Shown in pieces: positions 47,440-60,024 of a stretch of DNA of 64,000 nucleotides. The stretch is from NCBI GenBank assembly GCA_001661515.1, contig LUVW01000036.1:181749-245748 (forward strand), read 5' to 3'. The position numbers and the translations under genes are program-made. Position 1 is the stretch's first letter. Each line of letters opens with the position of its first letter. The stretch comes from Capniomyces stellatus (Eukaryota > Kickxellomycota > Harpellomycetes > Harpellales > Legeriomycetaceae). The notes under the pieces were generated by a model. That model did no database searches, had not been told where the DNA came from, and was given only the letters and a program-made list of their open reading frames with translations.

Positions 47440-50222
47440 TCAGTGGTTTTGGTTAGCAAAGTTGGACATTGGGTAGTTTGAAATAAATCCTGGAGGCCTT
47501 GGCAATCGTTCGTCACCACCACCACCACCATTACTATTACTGAAACTGTCGCCCCCACCGCCTCCTCCACCCCCAGCACTCCCATTACCGTGTATTGGGT
47601 TCAATCCACTTTGACTGTTTAGTGGTGATAAATGCGAGTAAAACTGAAATGAACCACTAACAGCACTAGTGGGGCCAATGTTTGTATTGGCAACATTGGC
47701 ACCACCATTGGCGCTGATAGGGTTGGGCCTATAGTACTGTTCTGTTACAACAGTAGTTTCTTGTGATATTGTTGCTGGTATATCACCATTTCCCCCACCA
47801 TTGTTGCTGCCCAGGTGCTGGTAATTCTGGTTAAAGTATAAATGCTGCTTTTGCAAATCACCGCTGTTGGCATGGTGTTGTTGCTGCTGATGCTGTTGTT
47901 GCTGTTGTTGGTGCTGTTGCGCTGGTATTTGTACTGATAATGGGGTTGGTGAAACATACTCTTGTCCCTGCTGAGACTGGGGCGGCAGATTGATTAAATT
48001 AGGCAACTTCTGGTTGCCCAAATGGCTAGCGGACCCCATTGCATTGCTATTGGGTAACGGCTTTTGTCTATTCCAAAACTCGTTACCGCAGCTATTATTA
48101 GCATTGTTGTTGCTGTTTCCATATTTGTCGATGTACTCGTTGCCCTGACCCAGCTGTCTATTTGACGAGTCTATAAACTTGTTGCTGTTGTTGTTGTTGT
48201 TTCCGCTATACAACAAAGCATTAACGCTGTTTCCGCTAGCACTGATCGAGTTGGTACTGCTGTTATTGTTGTTATTGTTACTGTTGGTATAGTTTGTTAG
48301 AGGAATCGAGTAGTTACTGAATGGCGAGTCATACATCACCTGGCTACCGCTGTTGCTGCTTTGGTATGCTTGGTGAATAAACTTTTCGTCTCCGCCACCG
48401 CTGACGTTTGCTATACTGCTCCCACTGCTATGACTCATGCCGCGAGCTATTCCCCCACCTCCCCCTAGTAACCCACCGTCGTTATAATGGCTCGGACTTC
48501 TTCCCCGAACTACCAAAGGCGATGAGCTAATACTTGCAACAACCACCTTACTTCCGTCGCTACAACCAGCTATTAACTCCAACACTAGCATGTAATACTG
48601 TTGCGCAGCCCGCCGCTTCCCGTTATTTGCTGTTGCCGTCTTAAATTGCACCCTCTCAAAGCTAACAATCGAAGAGTTTGTCCCAACTGATGATATCTGC
48701 AAGTTCCCGCCTGAGCGTATTGGATGCAACTTTGGGATTATCTGTGGTCCCTTATCCCGTTTTGGTGTGTGTTGCACCAGATCCACTTTCTTTGCTTTAC
48801 TTTCTACCTCTGTGTTTATTCTAGCCCCGTTTGCCTGCTTGCTAGCTACGTTACCACTGCCACTACTGCCGTTTGCTGAATACACCTGTGCGCTTATCCC
48901 TATTGAAAACTGCTCAACCGTACGCAGACTGCCCGACTTGCTATCCAACACCAAACATGGACACTCTGGGTCACTCACTGGCCCCTTGCTGTCCGTCAAA
49001 GATAGTGCACTACTTATTTGGAAATAGTTTCTCCTGTAGCACGTCCACTCCCCCTCTGAAACAAAAAAGCCTCGATCAACTTTACTCGATATCCTTACGC
49101 TGTACCTATTATCACCAACATTTATTTTGTTGCTATTAATAGCGATCCACTATATTATGTTTTTATTACTATAACCGGCGCATACAAATACATCTTTGTT
49201 TATTTTTTTTCCAAAAAAAAAAACAAAAAAAAAACTTACTTTTCCGTTTGGCTGGTGTTGTACAGCGTGTTCAACTGCTTAGTTTCTTGAAAAAAGGGGC
49301 TCGCTTTAACTTGCATTTGCATTCTACTATATCCAAACGACTCTGTCTTCCTTCTCCTTGGCTGGTGCTGTAAAAATGGCTGGTACCCACCGTTACCCCC
49401 ACTACCTCCTAAACCACCCCCGCCTGCTCCCGAAAAGCTATACGACTGCTCTAGTCCAACATTTCCTCTTCTATGCAGCCCAAACCCAAATCCTCCGCCA
49501 CCATCTCCACCCCCACCACCAACACCATCAATACCCCCCATACCTCCTATCCCACTCATGTTTCCTACACTACCAACACTTGCTGCCCTGTTTGGCTCAC
49601 TTGGCATACTTGACCCAGACGATCTTGACATCGAGAACTCTTGTTTTATTGAAAAATCTTTGTTTAAATGCACCGACGGAATGTAAACACTTGCCTCTGT
49701 TCCTTCGCTCATCACTTGTGCTGATGAGTAGCTTAGTGGCGTGCCTATGTAATAATCGTGGCTGTTATGCTGTGGCGGAATTAAACCTGATACCGGTGTA
49801 CTGCTACTATTTTCATTGTTGTTATATGCTTGCTGCTGTTGTAAATAGCCGTTTTTGTTGTAGTTATTGTCTGTTTGCATTTGACTCAGCTCGCTTAGGT
49901 GTGTTTCCTGGTGCAAATTATTCTGTTGATACTGCTGTTGATATTGACCACCGTATTGCTGTTGGTATTGAGCTTGTTGTTGTTGCTGCTGCTGCTGTTG
50001 GTATTGAGTTTGAGCTTGCTGCTGCTGTTGTTGGTATTGGTTCGGCTGCTGCTGTTGCTGGTATTGGTTGTGCTGCTGCTGGCCATTATAGCTGTGACCT
50101 GGCTGTGTATATCCTCCTCTGCTTTGACTATTGGTTTCCATTATCGGTCGTGTGTTTATCTCCATTTCACTCCGCCATTTTGAATTGTTTTCTTCTGTTA
50201 TTGCATATTTCTTATCTTCCAT
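47440..50222 (-). CDS. NDT80/PhoG-family transcription factor with polyglutamine tracts
   Basis: Two exons, 49240-50222 and 47440-49132, give 891 residues. A central NDT80/PhoG DNA-binding domain (about 320-530) spans the intron. It shows KVDRGFFVSEGEWTCYRRNY, LVQHTPKRDKGPQIIP, VSFERVQFKTATANNGKRRA, AQQYYMLVLEL and PLVVRGRSPSHY. These are hallmark Ig-fold contacts of Ndt80 (meiotic regulator), VIB-1 and XprG (nutrient, protease and incompatibility regulators). Which role applies is undecided. The N-terminal region has dense polyQ interrupted by Y/N/A, then Gly-rich runs; the C-terminal region has Asn-, Gln- and Gly-rich tracts, typical of activation or condensate-forming regions. I chose ATG 50222 (MEDKKYAI); the frame is open upstream to about 50327 without ATG, and a GTAAGT donor sits at about 50338, so an upstream exon may exist. 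The long AT-rich leader suggests complex 5' control. Confidence 0.9.
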
Positions 50223-52618
50223 ATCTCTTATGTTGTATCTTGCCAAGATATCACCTGATTCTTCAATGTGTAAACTAGCTCCTCGGCTTGCTTTATCCTC
50301 TCTACACGTATGTATTCACAGTGTTTCAGTACTTACTAGATAATTATAGTCTAAAATGATGTCATAAATCAACGCCTCGGTGATTCACAAATATATCCAT
50401 ACGAGCCATTTACAGAGTAATTGACTAAACTATACACTTGTAAATTTTGGTACATGACTTTTTGAATATAACCTGGTTTTTTTTTTACACTCACGCTTTT
50501 ATATATATACACATGCTTACTTATAAAATCTACAACACTAATCTCTGCTCGTATCGAGGAACCAAGAAGAAAAAAACACCCCGACTGATCAAATAACTCT
50601 GAAAAAAGATCCTCACTCTGCTATTTATAAAGTTTTGTTTAATGAAAGCAATGGGCTAGAATCCTCCAATCAAAGCGTTGGCTATAAGTTGTTGATCTAC
50701 TTGGCTTATTTCTTGATTTAAAATTCCGGATTTTATACTTTTTTTTTACTTGGCCTAATTCCCTTTTATTCACGTTTGGTTTTAAGTTTAGGCTTTTCTA
50801 TAAACTAATATAGTTTTATTGTATTGCCACTGTCTACTTGACCGTCTTGCTTTTTTCTGCTACTAGCCTTTCTCGCTGGATGTATATATATACTTTTATA
50901 TATACTTATGCTCCAGTTTACACACTATCTGTTACTTTCTTGAATCTGGAATTCGCCGTCCTTTTTTCTCCCGTACCCCCTTAACTTTAATCTCATTCAC
51001 ACCTTACTTTTACGAATCTGGTTTATTTTCCCTCCGACGAGTAACGCACTTTCCAAGACGCTGTTGATTGCAAGGTCACTTTTCTACGCTCGGTTCAGAA
51101 CAAAGGCAATTTTTTTCTTTCAAATCTCTGAATCCTGTTTCTTACTAGCTTCATGCATATATCAATCTATGCATATAGCTATCCGATATCTCTTCAACGC
51201 TTATATCCTTTTGCTGTTGTATATCCGCTGAATACCCGCTATGTGTGTATATAACTCTCGCTTTTCCCCTTGTTTGTTTAGAGGTGTGTATAATGAAAAA
51301 ATAGAGTATGTGGATAAGGGGGAAAAAATGTAATTCGGATAGTCGAGGTTGTAATGAAATTGGAAAGAAAGTGAAAAGAGTTCAACTACAGTCTATTGAT
51401 GTATCGTTCGTTATGTATAATACCACAAAATTGATAAATCAAAGCAAATAGCACACGAGTATAGTATATCTGTATCCGCTTTGGTTTCTATCGCTTTGAT
51501 ATTGTCTTTAGTGTTAGATATCAAAATCAAAATAAACTAAAGATCATTCTATTTATTTTTATAAATACTCGGGAACTTTGCTGATGACTTTTTATTTATT
51601 GTTATAATCATCCATCTTATTTTTATATTACTGTTTAATTACTAATAAAAGTGTTTAATTGAAACCACCTTATTAATTTAGCCTAAAACGCTGATACACC
51701 CCATTAGCCTTTTGAAAATCCATTTCATATCTTTGTATAAATTCCTACTAGTTTATTTTAATTTGTTTTTTTTGGATTGATTTTTTTTTTTGTTTAATCT
51801 GGGTTTAGTTCCTTACATTTTATTATCGACTTTATTTCCTATTTACTCGACAGGCTTTAAATCCGACTTGATCAAATTGTTTTCATTTGTTTAAAGACAA
51901 AAAAACTCCATTTCTTCTAAATTCGTTGTTGCTTTAAATTACCAACACTTTTGTAAAATCTAAACACTTTTTCGGCCTAACATTTTAGTTTGAATTATTT
52001 TGTAAACAGTTACTGCTATTTGTATGGTGTTGGAATTCATACAATGTCATTAATTTGATTTCGTGTGTTTTGCTATGGTTGTACTTTAGCTCTATTTTAA
52101 ATGGCTACCTTCATTACTTTTATCCTTTTACCTTACCTCTCCTTTGTTTTAATTTATTTAAACTTTTGATCCTCGAAGGCTGGGCTTTTTTTATATCAAC
52201 TCGTTGCCTACCTTCTAACTCCAAGTAATCTTCCTTTATCTTTAGCTTTTATCAGCCAACCAATTTCCCTGTCTTATTAAAATCGCTCAACTTATTTGCA
52301 CTTATTTATCGAACATTATCAATTGCTCAAGTTTGCTTGCTCTTTGTCAGTAATTTATTTTATTTTACAATCTTCAACTTTTTTACTCCTTTCCTGCTAG
52401 CTTTCGACATTCTATCTTTTTTTTTTCAACTTCTTTCATAATGTGTTTGTATATATTTGATTCTCTATTTAACTTATTGGCCATTGACGAGTTTAGTTGT
52501 AAAGGCTATTTACTACTGAATTAGTTAGACTCCACAGTTTTAGATCGAAGGGTTACTGGATTAATAGTTAGACATCTAAACAACCAAGTAAAAAAGCAAC
52601 ATTTAAAGTCGACCATAT
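50223..52618. other. Upstream region of the NDT80-like gene
   Basis: Long AT-rich, pyrimidine-rich region with many short T runs. Could contain a long 5' leader of the minus-strand regulator. No conserved ORF recognised. Confidence 0.4.
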
Positions 52619-52937
52619 TTAGTTCTGTAAAGCTAAACGAGTTTGTGCAATTTTCCTGATTGATTTTCCACTTGGTGCTTTCTTGGACTCTTTGCCGAAT
52701 TTGCAGTAGACTGCTAGATAAGAAAACCATTTCACAAAGTAAATATTACGCTTTTCAACTCTCTGCCTCGTGCGTGATAGCAATATTGTTGGTGGCTTTT
52801 GTAAACCGTAAGAACTGGCTTGTAAACCACAACCATTGACATGATGGGCAAATTGGGCTGGATGTGTTAGTGGATCAGAGTGGAGATCAATGTATACATT
52901 TGCCCTTACTTTCAATAGCTCACATTCGATTATAGTT
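52619..52937 (-). other. Open, protein-like frame without any methionine
   Basis: 106 codons without a stop, ending at TAA 52619-52621. Includes DLHSDPLTHPAQFAHHVNGC and KWFSYLAVYCKFGKESKK. It has no ATG, so if coding it is an internal or terminal exon or a relic. ORFs this long are expected once or twice by chance in this much intergenic sequence. No family recognised. Confidence 0.25.
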
Positions 52938-55862
52938 CAGCTTAACTTTTTTTTCTTCTTTTTTTTCGACTATTTCCAACTTTTTTCTTTAAATCTAATA
53001 TTCGGATTTGTATTTCTCTTGAATTTACTCATCGGCATCTCCAAACATCTCTTTTTATTTTAAACTGTATTTTCGAACTTTACTTTGCTTTTTTGTGCCC
53101 TTTTATTCTGTTTTAAAAAAATCAAAATGAATATTACTTGATGCTAATGTATACAATTTATAATCAAAATCCATTTTATCAAAATGAGTCTGTAATTCGT
53201 TCTCACTTAACTTTGCTTTGCTTTGCTGCAGTTTTACACACCAGCAAATCTATGGTTTGACCTCAATTCCAACCCACCCCCCCCATTCCAATAGCTTTAT
53301 CTCGACATCCTCCTACTCAACTAGAACAAACTTACATAATTCCAAGTCTTTGTATTCAAAAAAAAAAAGTTCCATTTCGAAACTTAATACCTGTCGTTTT
53401 AAAAATCATATGTACTTACTCAAAGCTCATTTCGAGCTGCTTCAATTAACTCGATGCCTCTCATGCAATAATACTCGAGTATATTAAGGCTGCTTTCATT
53501 TCATCAATATCAACATCTTAATTAACTCTCGTTTAACCGATTCCTAACATCAAATGTATCATTGATAGTTAGATTACTATTCAAGGCGTGGGTCGAAATT
53601 TTTGAAGAGATTCATAATTGATACATTACTTGCAGCTTGATTCATTGGACTTGTAGTCTATTTTGTAACTTTCTAGTGATATTTCTCAAAACGTCAAGGT
53701 TTTCTTTGATTGACAAATCGGTTTTATCCCCAGGAATTCACGGGGTGGAATAAGAACTTCAGTTTCACTAGAATTGTCCCGATATGTCCCTAGCCCAAAC
53801 GCCTATTACAAAGAACTAATTGTACTATTATACAATTCATCACCAGTTTCCCAATCAAGTTTGTTACAAATTTACGCAAATTGTATTTTCATTAACATCT
53901 ACTTTGCTACAACTTTACGGTAATTGTTTCTATTGTTGCAACTTTTGTCATCCTTTAGCTTTCCCTTAATTTTCTTAATCTTTTTTTTTTAACTTACCAG
54001 CACAAGGTTATTATTAAGTAATAAAAATTAGACAAAGTAATAACATCTGCAAAAAAAAAATAAAAAAAAATAAAAAGTAAACTCGAGTCTGAATTAAATC
54101 TTTAAAAAGTACAAGCAATAAAGTAAAGTAAAATAAAGTAAAATAAAAAGGGCGAAAAGGTTAAGAATAATTGGATATATTACACTTCGTTACACGGATT
54201 TTAAACCAACACTCGCCATCCTTGAGCTACAGAATTGCAGAAGCCTAACAGTTTTTTTTTCTGTGCAAGCTTCTGCAAGTTAAATTACGAGCACTGTACT
54301 TTGTTGGATCAACCATTATGCTGCGGGTTTATTAATATAAATTTATTATACACACTTGAAAAATCATCGAAACGGTTAAAATGCTATCATGCGCCAATAA
54401 ATCAAACCAAACTAAACCATACCCAACTCGACACTATATATGCGTTAAACAATCATAATAACACATTCACCTCTAAGCCTACTCAACTAGCATATATATT
54501 TAGTGAAAGTTAAGATTGCCAATGATTTAAAGTTAGCATGAGTGATTTCCGGAAAATAAAACAGTTACTACGTCGGATTTAATGGCCATGTTATCTGCTG
54601 GCTAGCTTCACGGCCTATCAAAGAAAAGGCAACATACTAATATAGCCAAATAGACACTCAAAAGCTTTAACTAGCATTGTCTATGATGCTAAGATAACGT
54701 GTTGTTTTATTCACTACGTTTTAAGATTGATAAAGCCTCGCCATAGGCGCTACATTGTTTCAGTTATTTATTGGTGGTATTTTGAGTCTTAATCTTTATA
54801 TTTATATCACATTTGATAGATTCGCAGATTTTATTTTATCTCAAAAGGTAAAGTTTAACCCAAAAACCAAAGCATCAACAAAATTAAGCGAATAATAGCC
54901 GTGACGGAAAAGGGTGCGGATTGTTGTAAGCATATTAATCACCAGCAAAAAATAGCGGCTAAAATTTCCGGCTGCACAACTGTTATTTTGCTTTTTTTCT
55001 TCTAAAAGGTAGTAAGTAAAAAAAACGTGTTAAACAAGTGTGTTATTCCAGGAGAATGTGCGTTCTGATTTTAAGTCCACTGCTATATATACTTTTAAAA
55101 ATATAAACGGTGCTAAATTTACAATTTACAATGGAGATCAATTACTATTGAATTACATCATTATCAACAGAAATATGAACAACGGTAACAACAGTAACAA
55201 CCGGGTCGATGCCATTGTAATCGCGCTTCTGTTCAAATCGATAAATCGGACAATCAGCCGGTTATTTTCGAATTTCACCTTTAGATTCACTTCTTGTCAA
55301 TCATTATTGCTGTTATCTTCATTTTATTTTGACTAACTCAGCTTATATTTCCGGTATTGAGCCAGTAAAATATGGTTTACCAAACCAAACCACCGCAATC
55401 GCCTTAAACTGAAAGGATGACATTGATTTGGCATGCATTAGCACATAATTGGCATTAACGCTGATATGATTCAATGTCAAAGTTCAAAAAAAAATAGAAA
55501 TGATGAAATAAACTACCACCTAAAAAAGAGTTTGAAAAGCCAATGTAGACACAAGTGGAATAGTATTAGTAAAGTGTATTGCCAAACTCGAAACGTTTAA
55601 TTTTACTAACTATAAAACAGTTTAGATTTCACACATTTTTGTATCCAGTTTCAAATATTTTCCGTATGTTCTTTTAACCTGTCATCGTTTTCAACTGGAT
55701 TTGCAATCTTTAAAGAAAAAAAAACTCGTTAATTTCAAAAACGGCTCAAAAATTCTAGAAAGCATAAAATGTCAGTAAATGTAAAAATATGATGATAATA
55801 TTCGCCTAATAGGTCGAACCAATATTTACGAGTTGTACTTTGACAAAATTATTCAGCAAGCA
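52938..55862. other. Intergenic DNA
   Basis: AT-rich; small C run at 53277-53284. Interrupted protein-like frames near 54900-55010 but nothing that can be called. Confidence 0.45.
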
Positions 55863-56078
55863 ATGTCGATAATAATAAAAAACATAATTACCAGGCTGCT
55901 AGGTACAACGACAAGTTTTTTATCACGCGTTATTAAAATTAGAGTTTTCGACAGTGTACTTACTACTAATGCCCGAAGTAGCGCTTACTTGCGCTTTGAT
56001 ATTATATCAATAACCATAGTGGCTATATATGCACAAAAACACAGTAATACCAAGGAGCCAGTAAAAGTCAAGCACTAA
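55863..56078 (+). CDS. Hypothetical small ORF
   Basis: 71 codons from ATG 55863 to TAA. It is basic with a hydrophobic stretch (YLRFDIISITIVAIYAQK). No family and no flanking exons recognised. May be chance or a relic. Confidence 0.2.
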   Translation: MSIIIKNIITRLLGTTTSFLSRVIKIRVFDSVLTTNARSSAYLRFDIISITIVAIYAQKHSNTKEPVKVKH

Positions 56079-56322
56079 AGAAAATAGAAGCAATGCTAGA
56101 ATAGCACGAGCAAATAGTATGGCGGCAAAAAGAAAATAAATCACAATCACAACTAGTATAATTGGTGCAGATCAAACTAATGCAAGCAATTATATAGTAG
56201 TACCGAACTACTTTGCAATTAGAAAAAACATATCGGTTTGTAGCAGATGGGATTACAAGAGCAACACACAACAATTTATAATACCGAATGGCTCTAGTTG
56301 TCTTTACCAGACACTATGCAAG

Positions 56323-56550
56323 TTACTGGTCTATAGTCCAAGTTAATAATAAACAACACAAACAAAAGCTTTTAGATAGAGCATGCCAACATACCACCTC
56401 AGTTACTGGCTTCGGACAGCCAAGGTGTTGACTGAAGCAATATACATTTACTTCTTCCTTCCCGTCTTTTTTCGGCTCAGAAACAACCTTATCCTGGTCT
56501 TAGTACACAGGCTTATTACCAGGGTGCTGTGGGATTTGTGCGTGTCTCGA
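56323..56550 (-). pseudogene. Coding-like frame with one TAA; opposite strand also open
   Basis: Minus strand reads RHAQIPQHPGNKPVY, TAA (56500-56502), then 58 codons with EPKKDGKEEVNVYCFSQHLG and PKPVTEVVCWHALS. The TAA fits CAA to TAA. The plus strand carries a 60-codon hydrophobic ORF (56383-56565). Unusually GC-rich for the gap. A GTAACT in the frame might be a splice donor. Real exon or fossil not settled. Confidence 0.3.
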
Positions 56551-56836
56551 TTATTTGTAATTTAGTTGCCTTCAAATCAATAAAAACTACAATAGTTGTC
56601 CTATTTATTGTATACGCAAGGTTTAAAAAAGCGAAATAGTTTGCTCGTATGCTAATTTACCGGTTTTAATTACAGAAAAATTGGTGAATCATAATTATAT
56701 AAATATTTTATTTGTAAAATATAAAGTAAAGCAGCGAGTAAAAGGCTATTTGTAAAATAAATAAATAAATAAAACTGAAAAACTGAAAGCGTGTTGTATG
56801 CAAACACGAATTACACACGAAACCTATAAAAATACG

Positions 56837-58342
56837 CTAAAAATATCTCCCAGGTACACCTCGTTTCCCTGGAGCACCAGGCTCTCCAGGAATTGCCAAT
56901 TTTTTAGTATAGCTGACCTTGGGGAACTGGTTTATAAATCCGGAGATACACTTGTAGACGTCAGCCGGATTAACATAATCTTCATTTCCAACAGTGAATT
57001 TTTTGTATTGTGCTCCGTCAAAATTTGCACTGGTACACCCTTTATACTTATCCCAGCCATTAACTGCTTCAATCCCAACGTTGTTTTTTAACAAAAAAGC
57101 AAGAAAAGGCTTTATGTCAAAACCAGCTAAGTTCACTAAAGAATATTCTCCGCCAAAGTAACTAAGATTATTACCTTGCAGCTCGATAAACTTGGATTTT
57201 GTGATAGTTCCAATGTATTCCGCTTGCAATTTAAGGATATTATAAGAGACCACACTTTTAAAAAGTTCTGATGCCATTTTTAAGACACATTTTTTCTCTT
57301 TTAGAAAATCAATGTTGGCTGAATTATTCAAATTACTCATTCTTACTGTAATTTCTTCAATTTTATCTAAGGCATCCATGTATTTACTATAATCTGACGC
57401 GTAATCTTCCCATCGATAATCATAATTCATTGATAGATCAAATAAAATTCCAATAAAACTATTGAAATTAGTTTTAAAATCGTCCATTTCACCATCACCA
57501 ACACCCAAGAGGTTAGCATATATGTTTATAACGGACCCTCTCAATGAATCATTATCGATACTATGATCTGTGCAAAACCCAAAGTGAATCAAAGCGGTCT
57601 TTATGAATTCGGTCACATATCCGGGGTTTATTGCTGAAGCAGCAACCAACTCTTTAAGGTTTCCCTTTATAGTTAAATGATCCAGAAACTTCTCATTTAA
57701 TTCATTTGCCATTTCATCAATCTCAGCCTTAGTATATTTTCCTCCATTACTAACATACTTGATAATGTCCACAATTTTGAAAAATTCGCTTTTGTACCTG
57801 TAAAGTATTTTTTTAAACCCTTTTTTATCTGTAGACCCAGATAAATGCTTAATATTCGCAGCGCTATCAACAAATGTCTCCAAAGTTAAAATTTCTCTTG
57901 TAATTTTGGAGATGGCATTAATATTCGTAGTATCACCCTTTTGAAGATTCTCAAACTGTACACTCCGTTCAAGCCTAATACTCTTAATTGAATCATAAAT
58001 ATTGACAATCAGATCCTTATTTAGCATATCTAGTGGCTTTTCAAATACAATATTTCTTAAAATATATACATGGTCATCGTAACTCTCAACTCTGGCACCT
58101 TTTTTGACAGATTTTATACTTGTAAAAATCTCAACAAACCGTTCCAAGTATCCACCATCTGCTGTTAATGGGAAATCCTCTATTTCCATTTTACATTTAG
58201 CGTTAAGAATAGTATCCTTCAAAGATCCAATTCCTTCCAAAATACCTTTATACATGTCAGTAGTACCCCCCTCACTAGAACAAGCGCTAGGTGGAATTAG
58301 CACCAAACACCACACTGCTAAAAATATGAACAGTGATTTCAT
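56837..58342 (-). CDS. Secreted helical protein with C-terminal collagen-like tail
   Basis: Intronless, 501 residues. Residues 1-21 (MKSLFIFLAVWCLVLIPPSAC) are a signal peptide. The body is mostly amphipathic helical, with spaced cysteines and no membrane segment after the signal, so it is secreted. I recognise no domain. The last residues are five Gly-X-Y triplets, glycines at 486, 489, 492, 495 and 498 (GEPGAPGKRGVPGRY), then Phe and stop. Prolines fall in collagen X and Y positions, as in real collagen-like sequence. Five triplets are too few for a stable free triple helix, but they could trimerise with help from the body or be the remnant of a longer domain. No GXY coding continues past the stop. 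Fungal collagen-like secreted proteins are known but uncommon; function here is unknown. Confidence 0.75.
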   Translation of the reverse strand: MKSLFIFLAVWCLVLIPPSACSSEGGTTDMYKGILEGIGSLKDTILNAKCKMEIEDFPLTADGGYLERFVEIFTSIKSVKKGARVESYDDHVYILRNIVFEKPLDMLNKDLIVNIYDSIKSIRLERSVQFENLQKGDTTNINAISKITREILTLETFVDSAANIKHLSGSTDKKGFKKILYRYKSEFFKIVDIIKYVSNGGKYTKAEIDEMANELNEKFLDHLTIKGNLKELVAASAINPGYVTEFIKTALIHFGFCTDHSIDNDSLRGSVINIYANLLGVGDGEMDDFKTNFNSFIGILFDLSMNYDYRWEDYASDYSKYMDALDKIEEITVRMSNLNNSANIDFLKEKKCVLKMASELFKSVVSYNILKLQAEYIGTITKSKFIELQGNNLSYFGGEYSLVNLAGFDIKPFLAFLLKNNVGIEAVNGWDKYKGCTSANFDGAQYKKFTVGNEDYVNPADVYKCISGFINQFPKVSYTKKLAIPGEPGAPGKRGVPGRYF

Positions 58343-60024
58343 TCTCAGCCAACTTTGTCAGGTTGTAGATTTCTGGTTACTGCCGATTCCGTTTAAAACT
58401 ATTTTTAAATGAATATTCTTAGAATAGTAAAAAATTATTACTTGAACTATTTTTTTTTTTTTTGCCAAAAGTAATAGCTATCTTTCTTAATAGCAGCAAA
58501 TAAATAAAGGTAATACTGTATAGATCGAAAAGTAGTTGTATTTTCAAATAAGAGTTTGCTAAAGTAAAGATTAAAGATGAAAAAGTTTACATTTTTGTGA
58601 AAAAAGAAACTCAAGCGTGGTCAAGTATTTATAACGTTTTTATAATTCGTTTGTTAGTAGTATAGTATGGACAGATATGGCTAGCTAGGATAATTTAAAA
58701 GGCTATAAAGTACACTTTTATATGCGAAATTTGTCATGAGTCTAGTTGGTTAATACCTATTTGTAGTTTAGCAGAAGAGTACAATAGGAGGGGAGAAAGT
58801 GTTTATAGTGCAAAGGTATATAGAACAAGTAATCTTTTTTAGCGATCTTTTTGGAATACCACTTTGTAAACAGCATTAATGTATTTTTTTTATACAGCTT
58901 TGTTATTATTTACAAGTAAGTTGTATTGTATGTTTATTGTAGAACTTGTTGTTTATAAGACGTCTAAATATGCCAACCTTGCATTTGTTTACACTAAAGA
59001 GCACAATATATCTTCCATAAACAATTTTACTGGTGAATCGGCTCATGTTTGCAATATTATATTTCTTATCGAAGGAGAGGGGTCATCAATACATACTAAA
59101 GATTACAGACAGATAGCAAATAGAAGTGCATAACTGAGCTATCAAGGAAAGTACATTGGTTGTACAGAGAAACATACGAAACAACAGAATGGTGCACTCA
59201 ATAGCCTTTTTATTATTTCCTCTGTACAATTGCAAAATCTATGTACACTTATACACATGCAGGCAGAGTATAAGAGCGTGGCCAATTGTTTACAATACAG
59301 AATATGTATTGCTATGTAAACTTTATATAACCAGCACAGAAAACCACATATTTGTTTATTCAGTGGAAAGCGTTTATTCTATGTAACCAACTGAACTACA
59401 TTTGTGTGGTAGCAGGCGAGTAGAATTTCAGGAAGCTAAACAGGTTATAAAGTCATCAATACATTCTAGAAATATACAAAAGATCATGCTGAACCAAGCG
59501 TCTAAACCAATCGACAAGTACGGAGTATATTCACTCGAAAATCTTTAGTTGAAATAAAAATGATGTTTAGTTATATATTAGAGTCGAATTGAAAATAATC
59601 AAGCGTCAATGTTGCTTGAAAAAAAGCACAACTAGAGGTTGTATTGATATAATTTGAAATGATCTGGCTGAACCAAGCGAGCTAGACTGAAATAATTAAA
59701 TACCAAGACAATGGTTTAAAAATAATAAACGAAAGCACAATCATGTAATTTCAGTAAATAAAACAACCATAAAATAAAAAAAAACTCGAGTGGTAAAATA
59801 TGCCGATATTTCAAAGTAATATGTGTATTGCTTGGTTCGAGTCTAAGGCCAAAAACTAGCCAGTAACACACAGTATTAAATAGCAAAGCAGTCATTTCTT
59901 CATCCAGTTGAACTCCTAAAAAAACAGACACACAAAGTGAAGGAAAAAAGAAAAGAAAAACGGTATTAGTTTGATTGGTATGATTAAATAAACACAACAG
60001 CAAACAACTTGACATCGATTAAAT
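58343..60024. other. Intergenic DNA
   Basis: AT-rich. Small ORFs (58879-59133, 59156-59386) are not convincing. No repeat or regulatory element supported. Confidence 0.45.

Noticed and set aside
49899..50183. Leucine-rich plus-strand ORF opposite the polyQ region
   Set aside because: CAG/CAA repeats read as Leu/Val on the opposite strand; shadow of the NDT80-like gene.
59820..59850. GGTTCGAGTC resembling a tRNA T-loop
   Set aside because: No matching acceptor stem, D-loop or anticodon arm upstream.
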